64,000 bases of DNA from assembly GCA_020634755.1 (NCBI GenBank), contig JACKBC010000025.1:32600-96599 (forward strand), given 5' to 3'. Under the pieces are notes generated by a model, which was given only the letters and a program-made list of their open reading frames with translations, ran no database searches and had not been told where the DNA came from. A program made the position numbers and the translations under genes. The DNA comes from Caldilineaceae bacterium (GTDB taxonomy: Bacteria; Chloroflexota; Anaerolineae; Caldilineales; Caldilineaceae). This document shows, piece by piece, positions 52,330 through 62,820 of this stretch (its first letter is position 1; each line of letters starts with the position of its first letter).

Positions 52330-54156
52330 TCAATTTTGTTTACCCGATGCAGCCAAGCGCCATAAGCCGAACGTTGGCTCAGCACTCGCCAGCGTGATCA
52401 TGCCCGCGGCATCGGCCTGCATGTCGGGCGTGCCGGCCAGCCCTGCAAGGTCAGTGCCCACCACCGCCGCCGGCAGCTGAATGGGGCCATGCGGCCCGCG
52501 GGCGGCATAAACAAGTACTGTCTCTTCGGGTGCTTCACGTAAAAAGAGCAGCGCCTCGTCATCCACCACCAGCCAACGCAGCCCCGCCCGTTAAGGCTAC
52601 ACTTTGCGCCCGCGCCTGGAAAGCGCCCGTGTGTGCGCCAGTCGCCGCTGGTCCCAGCGTTCTGGATGGTCCCCACGGCATGGGAATGCGCATACTCTGG
52701 CCCCATTGCAGCCAGACCAATCTCGTCGCCATAGTGGATCATGGGCACGCCGGGGTAAGCAGCCAACAGGCCAAAGGCCACATCCACCAACCGCGCATCG
52801 CCCAGCAAGGAGATGATCCTATGCGTATCGTGTGAGCCAATCAGATTCATGGCGTGGCGCGTCGCCTGCCACAGCGTAACCGCAGCAGTGATCGCATGGC
52901 GCTACCACCAGCCGCCCCGGCAGGTTGGGCAGCAGCGGATATTTGCCATGAGCATAAGGGCGCGCCTGAGACGGCAGCAGCCATTGCCACAGCGGGCGGG
53001 TGAAGGCTGCGTAATTCATGGCGCCCTGATAGCCATCGCCCAGCAGATCGCGGCTGGCGTCGTGATTGGATTCAGCCTGCAAGAAGGATTCTTTGGTCAC
53101 GGCGGCCATGGTGCGGCGAATGGTGGTGGCGACCATGTGGCTGAGATGGATCGCGCCGTGGATGCCGGTCATGTTGGCAACATCAATGCGCCAGGCGTCA
53201 AGGGCGTGGGGACCGAGCCACTTGGCCACCACCGAATCGGGACCATCATAAAGGCGTCGCCGCAATTCGGGGCTGCGGTGGTCGAAGATGGGCATCTCGC
53301 GCATGCCCCACCACGCATCGTAATGCATGGGGTAGTTGGTAAAAAAGAAGAAGTCCACTTCGGGCGCGTTGGGATTTGCCAGGGCAGCCTGGAACCATTC
53401 GTGGGTGTCGCCACAGTGGTTGGTGGTGAGATCACCCATGAGCCGGATGCCCCGCTGATGGGCAGCTGCGGCCAGGCGCGCCATGGCGGCATCGCCCCCC
53501 AGCAGCGGATCGACCATGCCAAAGGTGGAAGCGTTGTAGCGATGGTTTGATTCGGCGGGAAAGAAGGGGGTCAGATAGAGGGTGCCCACGCCCAGCGATG
53601 CAATATGATCCAGATGCGCCGTAATACCATCCAGATCGCCGCCGTACCATTGGCGCGGTGTGTCCGGTCCTTCACCAATTACCGGATCGTCCCAGGCCGC
53701 GGGCTTGGCCCAAGCGGGCGCCGGGCGGTCAGCAGATTTGGCAAAGCGGTCGGGGAAGATCTGATACATGGCGCCGGTGGCCCATGCCGCCGGTGGATCA
53801 TATACGCTCAGCCGGAAATCGGCGGCATCGGCCACATCGTGATTGTAGATGCCGCCGCCGTTCAGCCACTGATAGCCATAGGGACCACCATCCAGCAGCC
53901 AACGGTAGCTCACCACCGGGTTGACCACGGGCAACCGAGCGCGCAACCAGCGCTCATGTGCATCCTGGCGATCCAGCTCGGCGCAGATCAGCTCCGGCTC
54001 GCCATCGTTGATCACGCGCACCCAGGCGTTGGCGACATCGCTGGCGCGCGGTACGCGCAGGAACACGTCTACCGTGCCGCCAAGCTTTGGATTGGGCTCG
54101 GGAACGTAACATGGTGAGCCATCGTGGTGGGGGTGTGACCAAAGGCGATCTGTCAT
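52330..54156 (-). pseudogene. GH13 alpha-amylase-family enzyme, multiple frame breaks
   Basis: The first frame (54156 to about 52890) carries an N-terminal beta domain and the start of the TIM barrel: YQIFPDRFAKS, GDLDGITAHLDHIASLGV, the catalytic Asp in DAWRIDVANMTG, and AESNHDASRDL. A frame change near 52890 is needed to reach AITAAVTLWQATRHAMNLIGSHDT. Another near 52690 leads to RIPMPWGP. A third near 52610 leads to GLRWLVVDDEALLFLREAPE. An intact gene would act on maltodextrins or similar glucans. AAGGA precedes the ATG. Decay or sequence error cannot be separated here. Confidence 0.85.
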
Positions 54157-54196
54157 CATTGTTTCCTTGCAGTTGCGAGCTGGCTACGAACCTACC

Positions 54197-54265
54197 CATA
54201 AATTCGGTTGTGGCGCCCATGACTTTGTCGAGTTGTGGACTTGAACACAGAGAATTTGCGGATGG
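54197..54265. repeat. Family D element, copy 2 (69 bp)
   Basis: Begins CATAAATTCGGTTGTGG and ends AACACAGAGAATTTGCGGATGG. It matches the copy at 39798-39866 in length and at both ends, while the centre differs more. Confidence 0.65.
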
Positions 54266-54281
54266 CCAATAAGGTAAACGT

Positions 54282-57092
54282 TCATGACGCGCCCAGTGTC
54301 GCCAGCGCGTCATTCATCATACTCACTGCTCCCTCCGGCATTCTTTCCAACACCAGCCGCAGGGGTACGTTGCCATTGCGGAAGAGCACCCCGCGCAGAA
54401 AATGCGGTGCGTTGAGACGGTCCAGCGTCGCGATGATGATGGCGCGGCCATGCTTCTCGCTGAGGATATCGCCGATACAGTCATCGACGGTGTATGGCCC
54501 GCGGGCGTCGGCGTCAGTATAGGGGATGGACCACTGCCATTGACCCGATCCCACTTCAATGGTCTGCCCCTCCTGCCCAGGCAATGCAACGATTCCGCTG
54601 GTGTTCGGCGGCACGGTCACGCGCATTGTAAAGGCGCCATTGGCAATCTCCCAGTGGCACGTGGCCAGACCATAGGGCGTTTGGAGGCTGGTTTCACAGT
54701 GGGTCAACTTGCCGCCCGGCCGCGGGGCAAAGCGGACCGTGCGATAGCCTGGTTCCGCGGCTTCGATGCCGCCGATGGTGCGCTCCATCCAGTCGGCCAC
54801 CGCGCCCAGCGCATAGTGATTGAAGGAGGTCATCTCGCCGGGGTTAATGGCGCCGTCGGGCAACATGCTGTCCCAGCGCTCCCAGATCGTGGTCGCGCCC
54901 ATGGTCACGGGGTAGAGCCACGAGGGGCATTCCTCCTGTTTGAGCAGACGATAGGCCGCGGCATGATGACCAGTGGCGCAGAGCGCGTCACACATCAGCG
55001 GCGTGCCCACAAAGCCGGTGCGGATCTGATAGCCGCTGCCGCGTACCAATTCGGCTAGGCGGTTGCCGGCCCGTTGGCGCTGCTCCGGTGTCTCGAAGAG
55101 GTCAAAGATAATCGCCATGGCATAGGCGGTTTCGGCATCATTCATCATGCGGCCCGCCGGGGTAATGTACTCGTTGGCAAAGGCGGCTTTGGCCTTATCC
55201 GCTATCTCAGCATAGCGTTGGTGCACTGCTTCATTTCCCAACAGCGCCGCGGTTTGGGCTACTAGTCGTGCGGAATAGGCAAAATAGGCGCTGGCCACAA
55301 TCACCCCATCCGTGCGCGCCATGAAGGGGTTCTCGGGCGGCGCGCTTGGGTCAAGCCAGTCACCAAATTGGAAGCCAGTGTCCCAGAGGAAGCCATCACC
55401 GGCAACGCCCGCAATATGGTCGACCCACTTGCACATGCTCTCAAACTGGCTTTCCAAAATGGCCAGGTCACCATAGCGCTGGTAGAGCACCCAAGGCACG
55501 ACGGTTGCCGCATCGCCCCACGCCGCCGCGCCATTGCCGCCCATGATATCGGGCACCACAAAGGGCACCGAGCCGTTGAACTTGGTCTGTTCCACCGCCA
55601 GATCGCGCAGCCATGATTGGAGAAAGCCGCTGACATCATAGAGAAAGGCCGCAGTTGGCGCAAAGACCTGAATGTCGCCGGTCCAGCCCATGCGCTCGTC
55701 GCGCTGTGGGCAATCGGTGGGTACATCGAGGAAGTTGCCGCGCATGCCCCAGAGTACATTCTGATGCAGCTGGTTGAGCATGGGGTCGGAGCATTCGAAC
55801 CAGCCGGTGCGCACCATGTCTGAATGGATGACGACGGCGGTAATCGCGTCTGGCGTTAGCTCACCAGGCCAGCCCTCCACTTCCACATAGCGGAAGCCAT
55901 GAAAGGTAAAGAATGGCTCATACGTTTCCACGCCGTCACCGCGCAGAGTGTAGCGGTCGGTGGCCTCGGCATGGCGCAGTGGCCGCGTGCCCAATTCACC
56001 ATTCTCAAGCACCTCGGCGTGACGCAGCGTGACGGTTTGTCCAGCCTCGCCCTGCACGCGAATCGAGAGGCGACCGACCAGGTTCTGACCAAAGTCCACC
56101 AGCGTTTTGCCCGCTGGCGACTGGGTAATGGCGACCGGCGCAAGCGTCTCGATGCGGCGCACCGGCGGGCCAAGCGGTGCTTCCAAGATGGTCAGCGCTT
56201 GGTCGTGGATGCGCACACCGGACCAAGCCGCATCATCGTAATCAGCCTCCGACCAATCACCTAATTCCAGTCGGGCGTCGTAGGTCTCGCCGTCGTAAAT
56301 GCTGCTCATGACAATGGGGCCGGTGGTGGCGCGCCAGCTTTCATCGGTGACGATGCGCTCGGTGCGGCCATCTTCATATTCCACTTCGAGTTGGGCGATC
56401 AGCGCGGCCTTTTCGCCGTAAATATTGCGTTGCCCGCCGCCAAAGCCCAGCCGCCCCCGATACCATCCCTCACCGATGATCGCGCCCAGCGCATTCGGTC
56501 CTTCTTCCACCAGCTCGGTGACATCAAAGGTCTGGTAGCGCAGGCGCGAATTGTAGACCGTCCAACCGGGGGCGAGGACCTGATCGCCGACTCGCTGGCC
56601 GTTAATTTGTGCTTCGTAAACACCGAGCGCGCTGATATAGAGGCGGGCCGCGCGAATCCCCGCACCCAAGTCAAAGCTGTGACGAAAATAAGGCGCTGGG
56701 TTCGGGACCGCTGTGTCTTCTTCCCATGCGGGGGTAATGAATTGGGCCGACCAGTCATCGGGAGTGAGCAGGCCGGCTTCGATGGCCAGCGGCGCGCTCC
56801 AATCGCTGTCGCTGCCATCGCTGCCCCGGGCGCGCACTTGGACGCTGATCCGCGCGCGAGATTGGAGTGGCGCAAAGGGCCAGTCTACCAATACGGATTG
56901 GTCAGACTCAACCTGTCCCATTGTGTGGCGCACTTGCCCATCACTGGCTAGACAGCGGAGTTCATAAGCGCGCTGTTGCCAGTTTTGCGCCGACGTTTCG
57001 ACATGCCATGAGAGACGGGGCTGTGGCGCGCCGATGCCCAGGGTTTCTTGTAGATGTTCGATTTGAAGGGAGGAGATTGATATGTTTGTCAT
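54282..57092 (-). CDS. Alpha-L-rhamnosidase (GH78)
   Basis: A 936-residue enzyme and the only intact glycosidase of this region. N-terminal beta domains (LSWHVETSAQNWQQRAYEL) lead to the (alpha/alpha)6 barrel with DCPQRDERMGWTGDIQVFAP, whose acidic residues form the active-site cleft, and FNHYALGAVADWMERTIGG. It releases terminal rhamnose from plant or microbial glycans. No signal peptide is seen, so it may work on imported oligosaccharides. It lies between the GH13 pseudogene and an APH-fold gene. Ribosome-binding site weak. Confidence 0.94.
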   Translation of the reverse strand: MTNISISSLQIEHLQETLGIGAPQPRLSWHVETSAQNWQQRAYELRCLASDGQVRHTMGQVESDQSVLVDWPFAPLQSRARISVQVRARGSDGSDSDWSAPLAIEAGLLTPDDWSAQFITPAWEEDTAVPNPAPYFRHSFDLGAGIRAARLYISALGVYEAQINGQRVGDQVLAPGWTVYNSRLRYQTFDVTELVEEGPNALGAIIGEGWYRGRLGFGGGQRNIYGEKAALIAQLEVEYEDGRTERIVTDESWRATTGPIVMSSIYDGETYDARLELGDWSEADYDDAAWSGVRIHDQALTILEAPLGPPVRRIETLAPVAITQSPAGKTLVDFGQNLVGRLSIRVQGEAGQTVTLRHAEVLENGELGTRPLRHAEATDRYTLRGDGVETYEPFFTFHGFRYVEVEGWPGELTPDAITAVVIHSDMVRTGWFECSDPMLNQLHQNVLWGMRGNFLDVPTDCPQRDERMGWTGDIQVFAPTAAFLYDVSGFLQSWLRDLAVEQTKFNGSVPFVVPDIMGGNGAAAWGDAATVVPWVLYQRYGDLAILESQFESMCKWVDHIAGVAGDGFLWDTGFQFGDWLDPSAPPENPFMARTDGVIVASAYFAYSARLVAQTAALLGNEAVHQRYAEIADKAKAAFANEYITPAGRMMNDAETAYAMAIIFDLFETPEQRQRAGNRLAELVRGSGYQIRTGFVGTPLMCDALCATGHHAAAYRLLKQEECPSWLYPVTMGATTIWERWDSMLPDGAINPGEMTSFNHYALGAVADWMERTIGGIEAAEPGYRTVRFAPRPGGKLTHCETSLQTPYGLATCHWEIANGAFTMRVTVPPNTSGIVALPGQEGQTIEVGSGQWQWSIPYTDADARGPYTVDDCIGDILSEKHGRAIIIATLDRLNAPHFLRGVLFRNGNVPLRLVLERMPEGAVSMMNDALATLGAS

Positions 57093-57117
57093 AGAGATAG
57101 GTGCTTTCTATAAAACC

Positions 57118-58113
57118 TCACATGTAATCCCGAATTCGTTGTAATGACTGGGCCAATAGTTCGGGGCCAAAGGGAAAGGCTGTTGGACTAGGCCAATCCA
57201 GATGTATCCATTCAACAACATCAAATGCCCGCGCGACCATAAAGGTTTCGACAGCGGATTCGTGCCTTCTTCCCAAAGCGCGAACGCTACTATAGCCTTC
57301 ACAAAACTCGGCTCGTAGTCGTTCATATTCATGCACCCCAATGCGCCAATATTGGGTAAAGTCTGTCAGTGGCACAGCCATGTCATAATAGTGCGAGGCA
57401 TAGCGAGAATCGGCGAAATCAATCACGTTGAGTTGACCTTGATGCAACAAACAGTTGTTCAAGGTTAAATCTGCATGAACAAGGCCATAATCTTCAGATG
57501 TACCAATCTCTTCGATTTCGGCGAAGAGCCTCTCAGATGCGCTGGCGCATAAATCACGTTGTTCAGTTGTTAACGTATCGGAGGTATCATTTTGACGGTC
57601 TTGCCAATACAGCAACTTATTCCACTTGGTATGTGGACGATTGATGTTTTCCGGCAGGGAAAACTGTTCAGTATGATTATGTAACTGTGCCATAAATGCC
57701 CCAATCTGCCTAACCAAATCGGGTACAGGCCGTTTGCTAATGCTTTGACCGGGCATCCAGCGTAGTAACGTGACAAGCCGCCCTTCCGGGATCTTGTTCG
57801 TATAAACCTTATGGACGAACGTACCATTTAACGCTGCTATCGGTTCGGGTACAGATAAATTTGTATCCCGTTTTATGGCCAATAGCCACAACAACTCTGC
57901 TTCAGTCCACTTCAGCCACCGATCCGATGGTTCTGAATTTACTCGTAATACATATCGTTGATTTACGGCATCAACTCGGAAAACAGTAGAACTAGGCGTG
58001 GAAATAATTTTGAGTTTGGCGTTTTCAATTCCGTATCGCCCCAAGGCAGCCTCTGCCAACTGTTTCAACCATGTTCTTTGCGTTGTTTGGGTAACTTGAT
58101 CGAAAGATTTCAT
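57118..58113 (-). CDS. APH-family phosphotransferase
   Basis: A 331-residue kinase-fold protein: FRVDAVNQRYVLRVNSE for ATP binding, LVHADLTLNNCLLHQG as the catalytic loop, and LNVIDFADSRYASHYYDMA as the metal-binding segment. It resembles the general aminoglycoside phosphotransferase/SrkA group, so the acceptor is unknown. The gene is clearly less GC-rich than both neighbours, a hint of separate origin. GAGGAG lies 8 nt before the ATG. Confidence 0.87.
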   Translation of the reverse strand: MKSFDQVTQTTQRTWLKQLAEAALGRYGIENAKLKIISTPSSTVFRVDAVNQRYVLRVNSEPSDRWLKWTEAELLWLLAIKRDTNLSVPEPIAALNGTFVHKVYTNKIPEGRLVTLLRWMPGQSISKRPVPDLVRQIGAFMAQLHNHTEQFSLPENINRPHTKWNKLLYWQDRQNDTSDTLTTEQRDLCASASERLFAEIEEIGTSEDYGLVHADLTLNNCLLHQGQLNVIDFADSRYASHYYDMAVPLTDFTQYWRIGVHEYERLRAEFCEGYSSVRALGRRHESAVETFMVARAFDVVEWIHLDWPSPTAFPFGPELLAQSLQRIRDYM

Positions 58114-58282
58114 TGGAAGAACTCCTCTTTGTCAGCCGCCGCACGAATCAATAGAACGCCAGCCGAAATACGCACCGCGCTGCCATAAGGAATGGGTGTC
58201 GCAACCGATTAGTCAGGGCCGACTATTCACCTAGCGCCCATTGGCAAATTTGGCGTAGTAGGCGTTACATGCATTCAATGCT

Positions 58283-59924
58283 TCAGGCTGCAAGTGGTTG
58301 AATCCGCACCGCCGGCATCTGCACTGGACAATCCCCCTCGGCCCCAATCTCGCCCAGCCACACTTTGACCGCGGCGCGCTGTGAGACTACACTTTCGCTG
58401 TAGGTGGCGAGCAGATTGGGTAGATGCGGCAGTTCGTGCAGCACATAGGGGTTGCCAAACGCGGTGTAGCAGACCCGCGGGTGATCCATAAAGAGCGAAC
58501 GCCAGCGCCAGTGGCCCAGATGACCAACCAGATTGTCGATCGACCCCATGACCATATAGGGCAGCATGAGCAGGTTGATAAAGACCACGTCGGCTTCACT
58601 TGCCTTGGCCAGCAGCTCGTCATCACCCGGGTTGAGCAGATGTTCGACCCGAAAACCACGCTGCTGTAGCGCCTCATCGAACGCAGCCAGTTCGGGCTGT
58701 GGACGCAGATAGCTAAATTGGCTGACAGCACCCAATGTGACGGTCAACACGCGGCTGTCCGGTTGCAGCGCCGGGGGCAGTTGCTCCGCGCCGCGCAACA
58801 TGGTCATGCTCTTGTCAGCCAATGTTTGGGCCGCCTGTTGATAGCTACCGCTTTGAGCGGCTGATGGCTTTGGCCCAAAGGGATCGATGTGCAAATTCAG
58901 CCGTGCTTTCAATTCCAGCACCCGCCGCGCCGCGTCCCACACCCGCGCTTCCGGCAGTTGACCGTTGCGCACGGCATCCAACAGATATTCATAATCCGCC
59001 AATGTGTCGGGGAAGAGATAGACATCGCAGCCGGCGTTGATCACCGCGCCCGCGCGTTGCGCGGTCGGCACGCGGGAGGTCAGCCCGATCATGGCAGTGG
59101 CGTCGGAGATGATTAGGCCGTCGAAGCCCAGTTCCTGGCGCAAGAGGCCATTGAGCAACTTGGCATCGAGCGTGGCGGGCGGCGCGTCCACGGGGTGGGC
59201 GGCGTAGCCCTGGTAATCTGGCAGTGCGATGTGGCCGGGCATGACACACATAACCCCAGCGTCGATCGCGGCCCGCCAAACTTTGCCATAGGTGCGTTGC
59301 CAATCGGCAAAGGGCAGGTTGTTAATCGTCGTGGCCAGATGTTGATCGCGGTCGTCCATACCATCGCCAGGGAAGTGCTTAGCGGTAGCCGCAATCTGCC
59401 CCTTGGCCTGCATGCCCTCAATAATCGCCGTCGCCAGCCGGATCACCCGTGCTGGATCATCGCTCAAGGCGCGCACGTTGGTGATGGGATTGCGAAAATT
59501 GTAATTCAGATCGATAACCGGCGACCAGGTGCAGTGTTGGCCGGCATAACGCGCTTCGGCGGCCGTTGCTTCGCCCATGAGGCGCGCCAGTTCCACATCA
59601 GCCGCCGCGCCCACCGCCATGCGGTCGCGGAAACTCGGTGCTGTCGAGCAGCATGTTGGCGCCGTTTTCCATATCGCCCATAACCAGCAGTGGAATCGGT
59701 GTGGCATCCTGCATCCGTTGCAAGCGTTCGCGCGTCTCGGCGGTCGTGTAGTTGCGCACGTTGACGGTGCCCAGCGGCACTTTTTGCATGAGCGCCAGCC
59801 ACTCATCTGTGGTAAAACGGGGATTGGAAGGGCAGAGCAACTGCCCCGCGGCCTGAGGCAGGGTCATGGCGTTGAGGGTCGTATCAACCCATTGTTGTTG
59901 ATCGGTAGTTAACGGTGTAAGCAT
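58283..59924 (-). pseudogene. GH3 beta-N-acetylhexosaminidase-like gene, frameshifted (copy 1)
   Basis: The N-terminal frame (from ATG 59924: MLTPLTTDQQQWVDTTLNAM) reads to STEFPRPHG. The rest continues in another frame from MAVGAAADVE at 59620, so one extra base sits near 59622. The body keeps the NagZ-type motif AKHFPGDGMDDRDQHL and the nucleophile Asp in GLIISDATAMIG. The C-terminal domain (to about 540 residues in total) is intact. It is a tandem paralogue of the next gene. Confidence 0.85.
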
Positions 59925-60080
59925 AAGTTTCGGTAACCAAGTTTCAATTTTGGACAAGATATAAAAGTCAGGCTGCTGGTAGCCTTCCCCCATCACACTG
60001 ACCCATACACAATTGGGGACAAGATGACTGGATGACAGAGCCAATTCATCTTGTCTTCCAGTCATCTTGTCATTTTTCAA

Positions 60081-61724
60081 TTATACCGCCAGCCCCTGAA
60101 TCCGCAGCGCTCCGGCAGCTGCACCGGGCAATCGCCTTCCGCTCCCATTTCACCCAACCATACTTTCACTGCGGCGCGCTGCGATGCGGGGCTGTCGCTG
60201 TACGCGGCCAGCAGGTTGGGTATGTGCGGCAGCTCGTGCAGCACGTAGGGGTTGCCGAACGCGGTGTGGCAGACGCTGCGGATGGTCGATAAAGAGCGAG
60301 CGCCAGCGCCAATGGCCCAGATGGCCAACCAGATTGTCGATCGATCCCATCACCATATAGGGCAGCATGAGCAGGTTCATAAAGACCACATCGGCCTCAC
60401 CCGCTTTGGCCAATAACTCGTCATCACCTGGATTGAGCAGGTGTTCGACCTGGTAGCCGCGGTTTTGCAGCTCTTCATCAAAAATGACGAGTTCGCGCGG
60501 TGGCATAAAGCGGTTGAACTGGCTGTTGGCGCCGATGGTCACGGTGAGGATACGGCTATCTGGGGCTAATGTCAACGGTAGGACGTCGCCGCCACGCAAC
60601 AGGGTGATGCTCTTATCAGCGATGGCCTGGGCGGTCGCTTGATAGCTTTGGGCGTCGGCTGCTGACGGTTTCGGGCCAAAGGGATCGACGTGGAGGTTGA
60701 GCCGCGCCTTCAATTCCAGCACCCGCCGCGCCGCTTCCCGCACGCGTTCCTCAGAAAGTCGCCCCTCCTCGACTGCGCCGAGCAGCCGTGCATAATCGTC
60801 AATCGTTTCGGGGAAGAGATAGACATCACACCCCGCTTTGATACACTCGACCACCCGTTGATCTGTGGGTACGCGCGTGGTCATCCCGATCATACCGGTG
60901 GCGTCGGAGATGATCAGGCCGTCGAAGCCTAGTTCGTCGCGCAGCAGGCCGTTGAGTAGCTTGCTGTCGAGGGTGGCTGGCAGCGCATCGACCGGGCGGT
61001 CGGTGTAGCCCTGGTAAGCGGGCAGCGAGATGTGGCCGGGCATCACACACATGACCCCGGCGTCAATCGCGGCGCGCCAGACCTTGCCATAGGTCGCCTG
61101 CCACTCGGCCATCGGCAGGTTGTTGATAGTGGTGACGAGATGTTGATCACGGTCATCCATGCCGTCGCCGGGGAAATGTTTGGCGGTAGCCGCCAGTAAC
61201 CCCTCGCCCTGCAAGCCCTCAATCATAGCGGTAGCCATCCGGATCACCCGCTCCGGTTTATCGCCGAACGCACGCACGTTGGTGATGGGGTTGCGGAAGT
61301 TGTAATTCAGGTCGATCACTGGCGAGAAGGTCCAGTGCATGCCAGCGTAGCGCGCTTCGGCCGCGGTGGACTGACCAACCACCCGTACCAGTTCGGGATC
61401 ATTGGCCGCGCCCATTGCCATCGGGCGTGGAAACTCGGTGCTGTCGGTCAGGGTGTTGGCGCCCTGCTCCATGTCGCCACCGGCGAGGATCGGCACTTTG
61501 GCCGCAGCTTGGAGCCGCCGCATCCGTTCGCGGGTCTCCGCGGTCGAAGCGCCGCGCAACGAGATCGTGCCGAAGGGCACTCTTTGCATCAGTTCCAGCC
61601 ACTCTTCCGTGGTCGAGCGGGGGCTAGAAGGGCAGAGCAGTTGGCCCAGACATTCGGGGATGGTGAGAGAGTCAAGGGTGGTGTCCACCCACTGTTGTTG
61701 TGCGGTGGTTAATGGGGTAAGCAT
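60081..61724 (-). pseudogene. GH3 beta-N-acetylhexosaminidase-like gene, frameshifted (copy 2)
   Basis: Starts MLTPLTTAQQQWVDTTLDSL at 61724 and is in frame to WRSLFIDHP near 60285. The catalytic motifs AKHFPGDGMDDRDQHL and GLIISDATGMIG are intact. Then the frame changes to VCHTAFGNPYVLHELPH, and a second change near 60108 is needed to reach the expected end ALRIQGLAV with the TAA at 60081-60083. Comparison with copy 1 makes both breaks clear. GH3 enzymes of this type remove N-acetylglucosamine. Confidence 0.85.
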
Positions 61725-61902
61725 GATACACTCCTTGGGTCATGATTTGTAACAAGATGAGGGGACGCCTTGAGGGCAAGATAATTCGTCATATTCCCTC
61801 TTGCCAGCATACAGTATAAGAAGAGGAGTTCCCAAACCTCGATTGTCGTGTTATAGTGCGGAACATCAAGGTAGATCACCAATCGATCAAGAGGAACCCA
61901 CT

Positions 61903-62715
61903 ATGACAAACTGGACATCCAACACCGTACAGGCCAATGGCATCACTCTGCACTACCAACGCACGGCAACTAATACGGGGGACGACAAACCCGCGCTGGT
62001 CCTTTGCCACGGCTTCTCCGACTGTCACGTGGCGTGGACACGCGCGGCACAAGCGCTGGAAGATGCGTTCGACATCATTATAGTGGATGCACGGGGACAC
62101 GGCTATTCGGACAAGCCAACAAGTGGCTATCGTTCAACCGACCACGCCGCCGACATTGCGGGGCTGATCGACGCGCTTGACCTCGGCCAACCGGCGCTGA
62201 TTGGCCATTCAATGGGCGCGGCCACGGTGGCCCAATTGGCGGCTGATTATCCCCAACTCACCAGTCGCATTGTGCTCGAAGATCCGCCCTGGCGCGGGAC
62301 AACGGGAATGCCTGCCAACCGCGGGACGCAGATGCAGGACCTGGTGGCAATGTATGGGCGCATGACGCGCGAAGAGATCGCTGAATACGGTCGCGGCCAC
62401 AACCCCACCTGGGATGATGAAGAACTCTGGCTGTGGACGCTGGGCAAGACGCTCGTCAGCCCAAACGTTGTGCAGGATACGTCACGGCTGCTGACGGATT
62501 GGCACACGGTTGTCCCCAAAATCAACTGCCCCACCCTACTCGTCACCGCGGATCCGGCCAAGGGCGGCATTGTCACGCCCGAGACCGCGGCCGAGCTCAC
62601 CAACAAACACCCAAACATCCGGGTCGCCTATATTGACGGCGCTGGGCATAATGTGCGACGCGATCAGTTCACCGCTTACATGGCGGCGGTGCGCCCATTC
62701 CTACTGGCAGGGTGA
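61903..62715 (+). CDS. Alpha/beta hydrolase
   Basis: A 270-residue hydrolase. ALVLCHGFSDCHVAW forms the oxyanion region, LIGHSMGAATVAQL holds the nucleophile Ser, and YIDGAGHNVRRDQF holds the His. The acid is probably the Asp of VTADPAKGG. The closest general group is the haloalkane dehalogenase/esterase-like hydrolases. Substrate unknown. Start 61903 is chosen for the AGAGGA 8 nt upstream. Confidence 0.9.
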   Translation: MTNWTSNTVQANGITLHYQRTATNTGDDKPALVLCHGFSDCHVAWTRAAQALEDAFDIIIVDARGHGYSDKPTSGYRSTDHAADIAGLIDALDLGQPALIGHSMGAATVAQLAADYPQLTSRIVLEDPPWRGTTGMPANRGTQMQDLVAMYGRMTREEIAEYGRGHNPTWDDEELWLWTLGKTLVSPNVVQDTSRLLTDWHTVVPKINCPTLLVTADPAKGGIVTPETAAELTNKHPNIRVAYIDGAGHNVRRDQFTAYMAAVRPFLLAG

Positions 62716-62751
62716 GCTGCCGCGTTACCAGCGCATAAGGGCATGAATAGT

Positions 62752-62791
62752 TCGGTCACCTAAATATCATATCGGTCACCTAAACATCATA
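62752..62791. repeat. Two-copy 20-bp direct repeat
   Basis: TCGGTCACCTAAATATCATA followed at once by the same word with one change (A to C in AAATA). It lies between the 3' ends of the alpha/beta hydrolase and SDR genes. Confidence 0.7.
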
Positions 62792-62820
62792 ACTATAGCT
62801 CAAATATGCGTTTCAGTGCG

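Noticed and set aside
52398..52850. 150-residue frame as a separate gene
   Set aside because: Its first half (NLIGSHDTHRI, MIHYGDEIGL) is the continuation of the GH13 gene and the rest is out-of-frame translation, so it was merged into the GH13 pseudogene.
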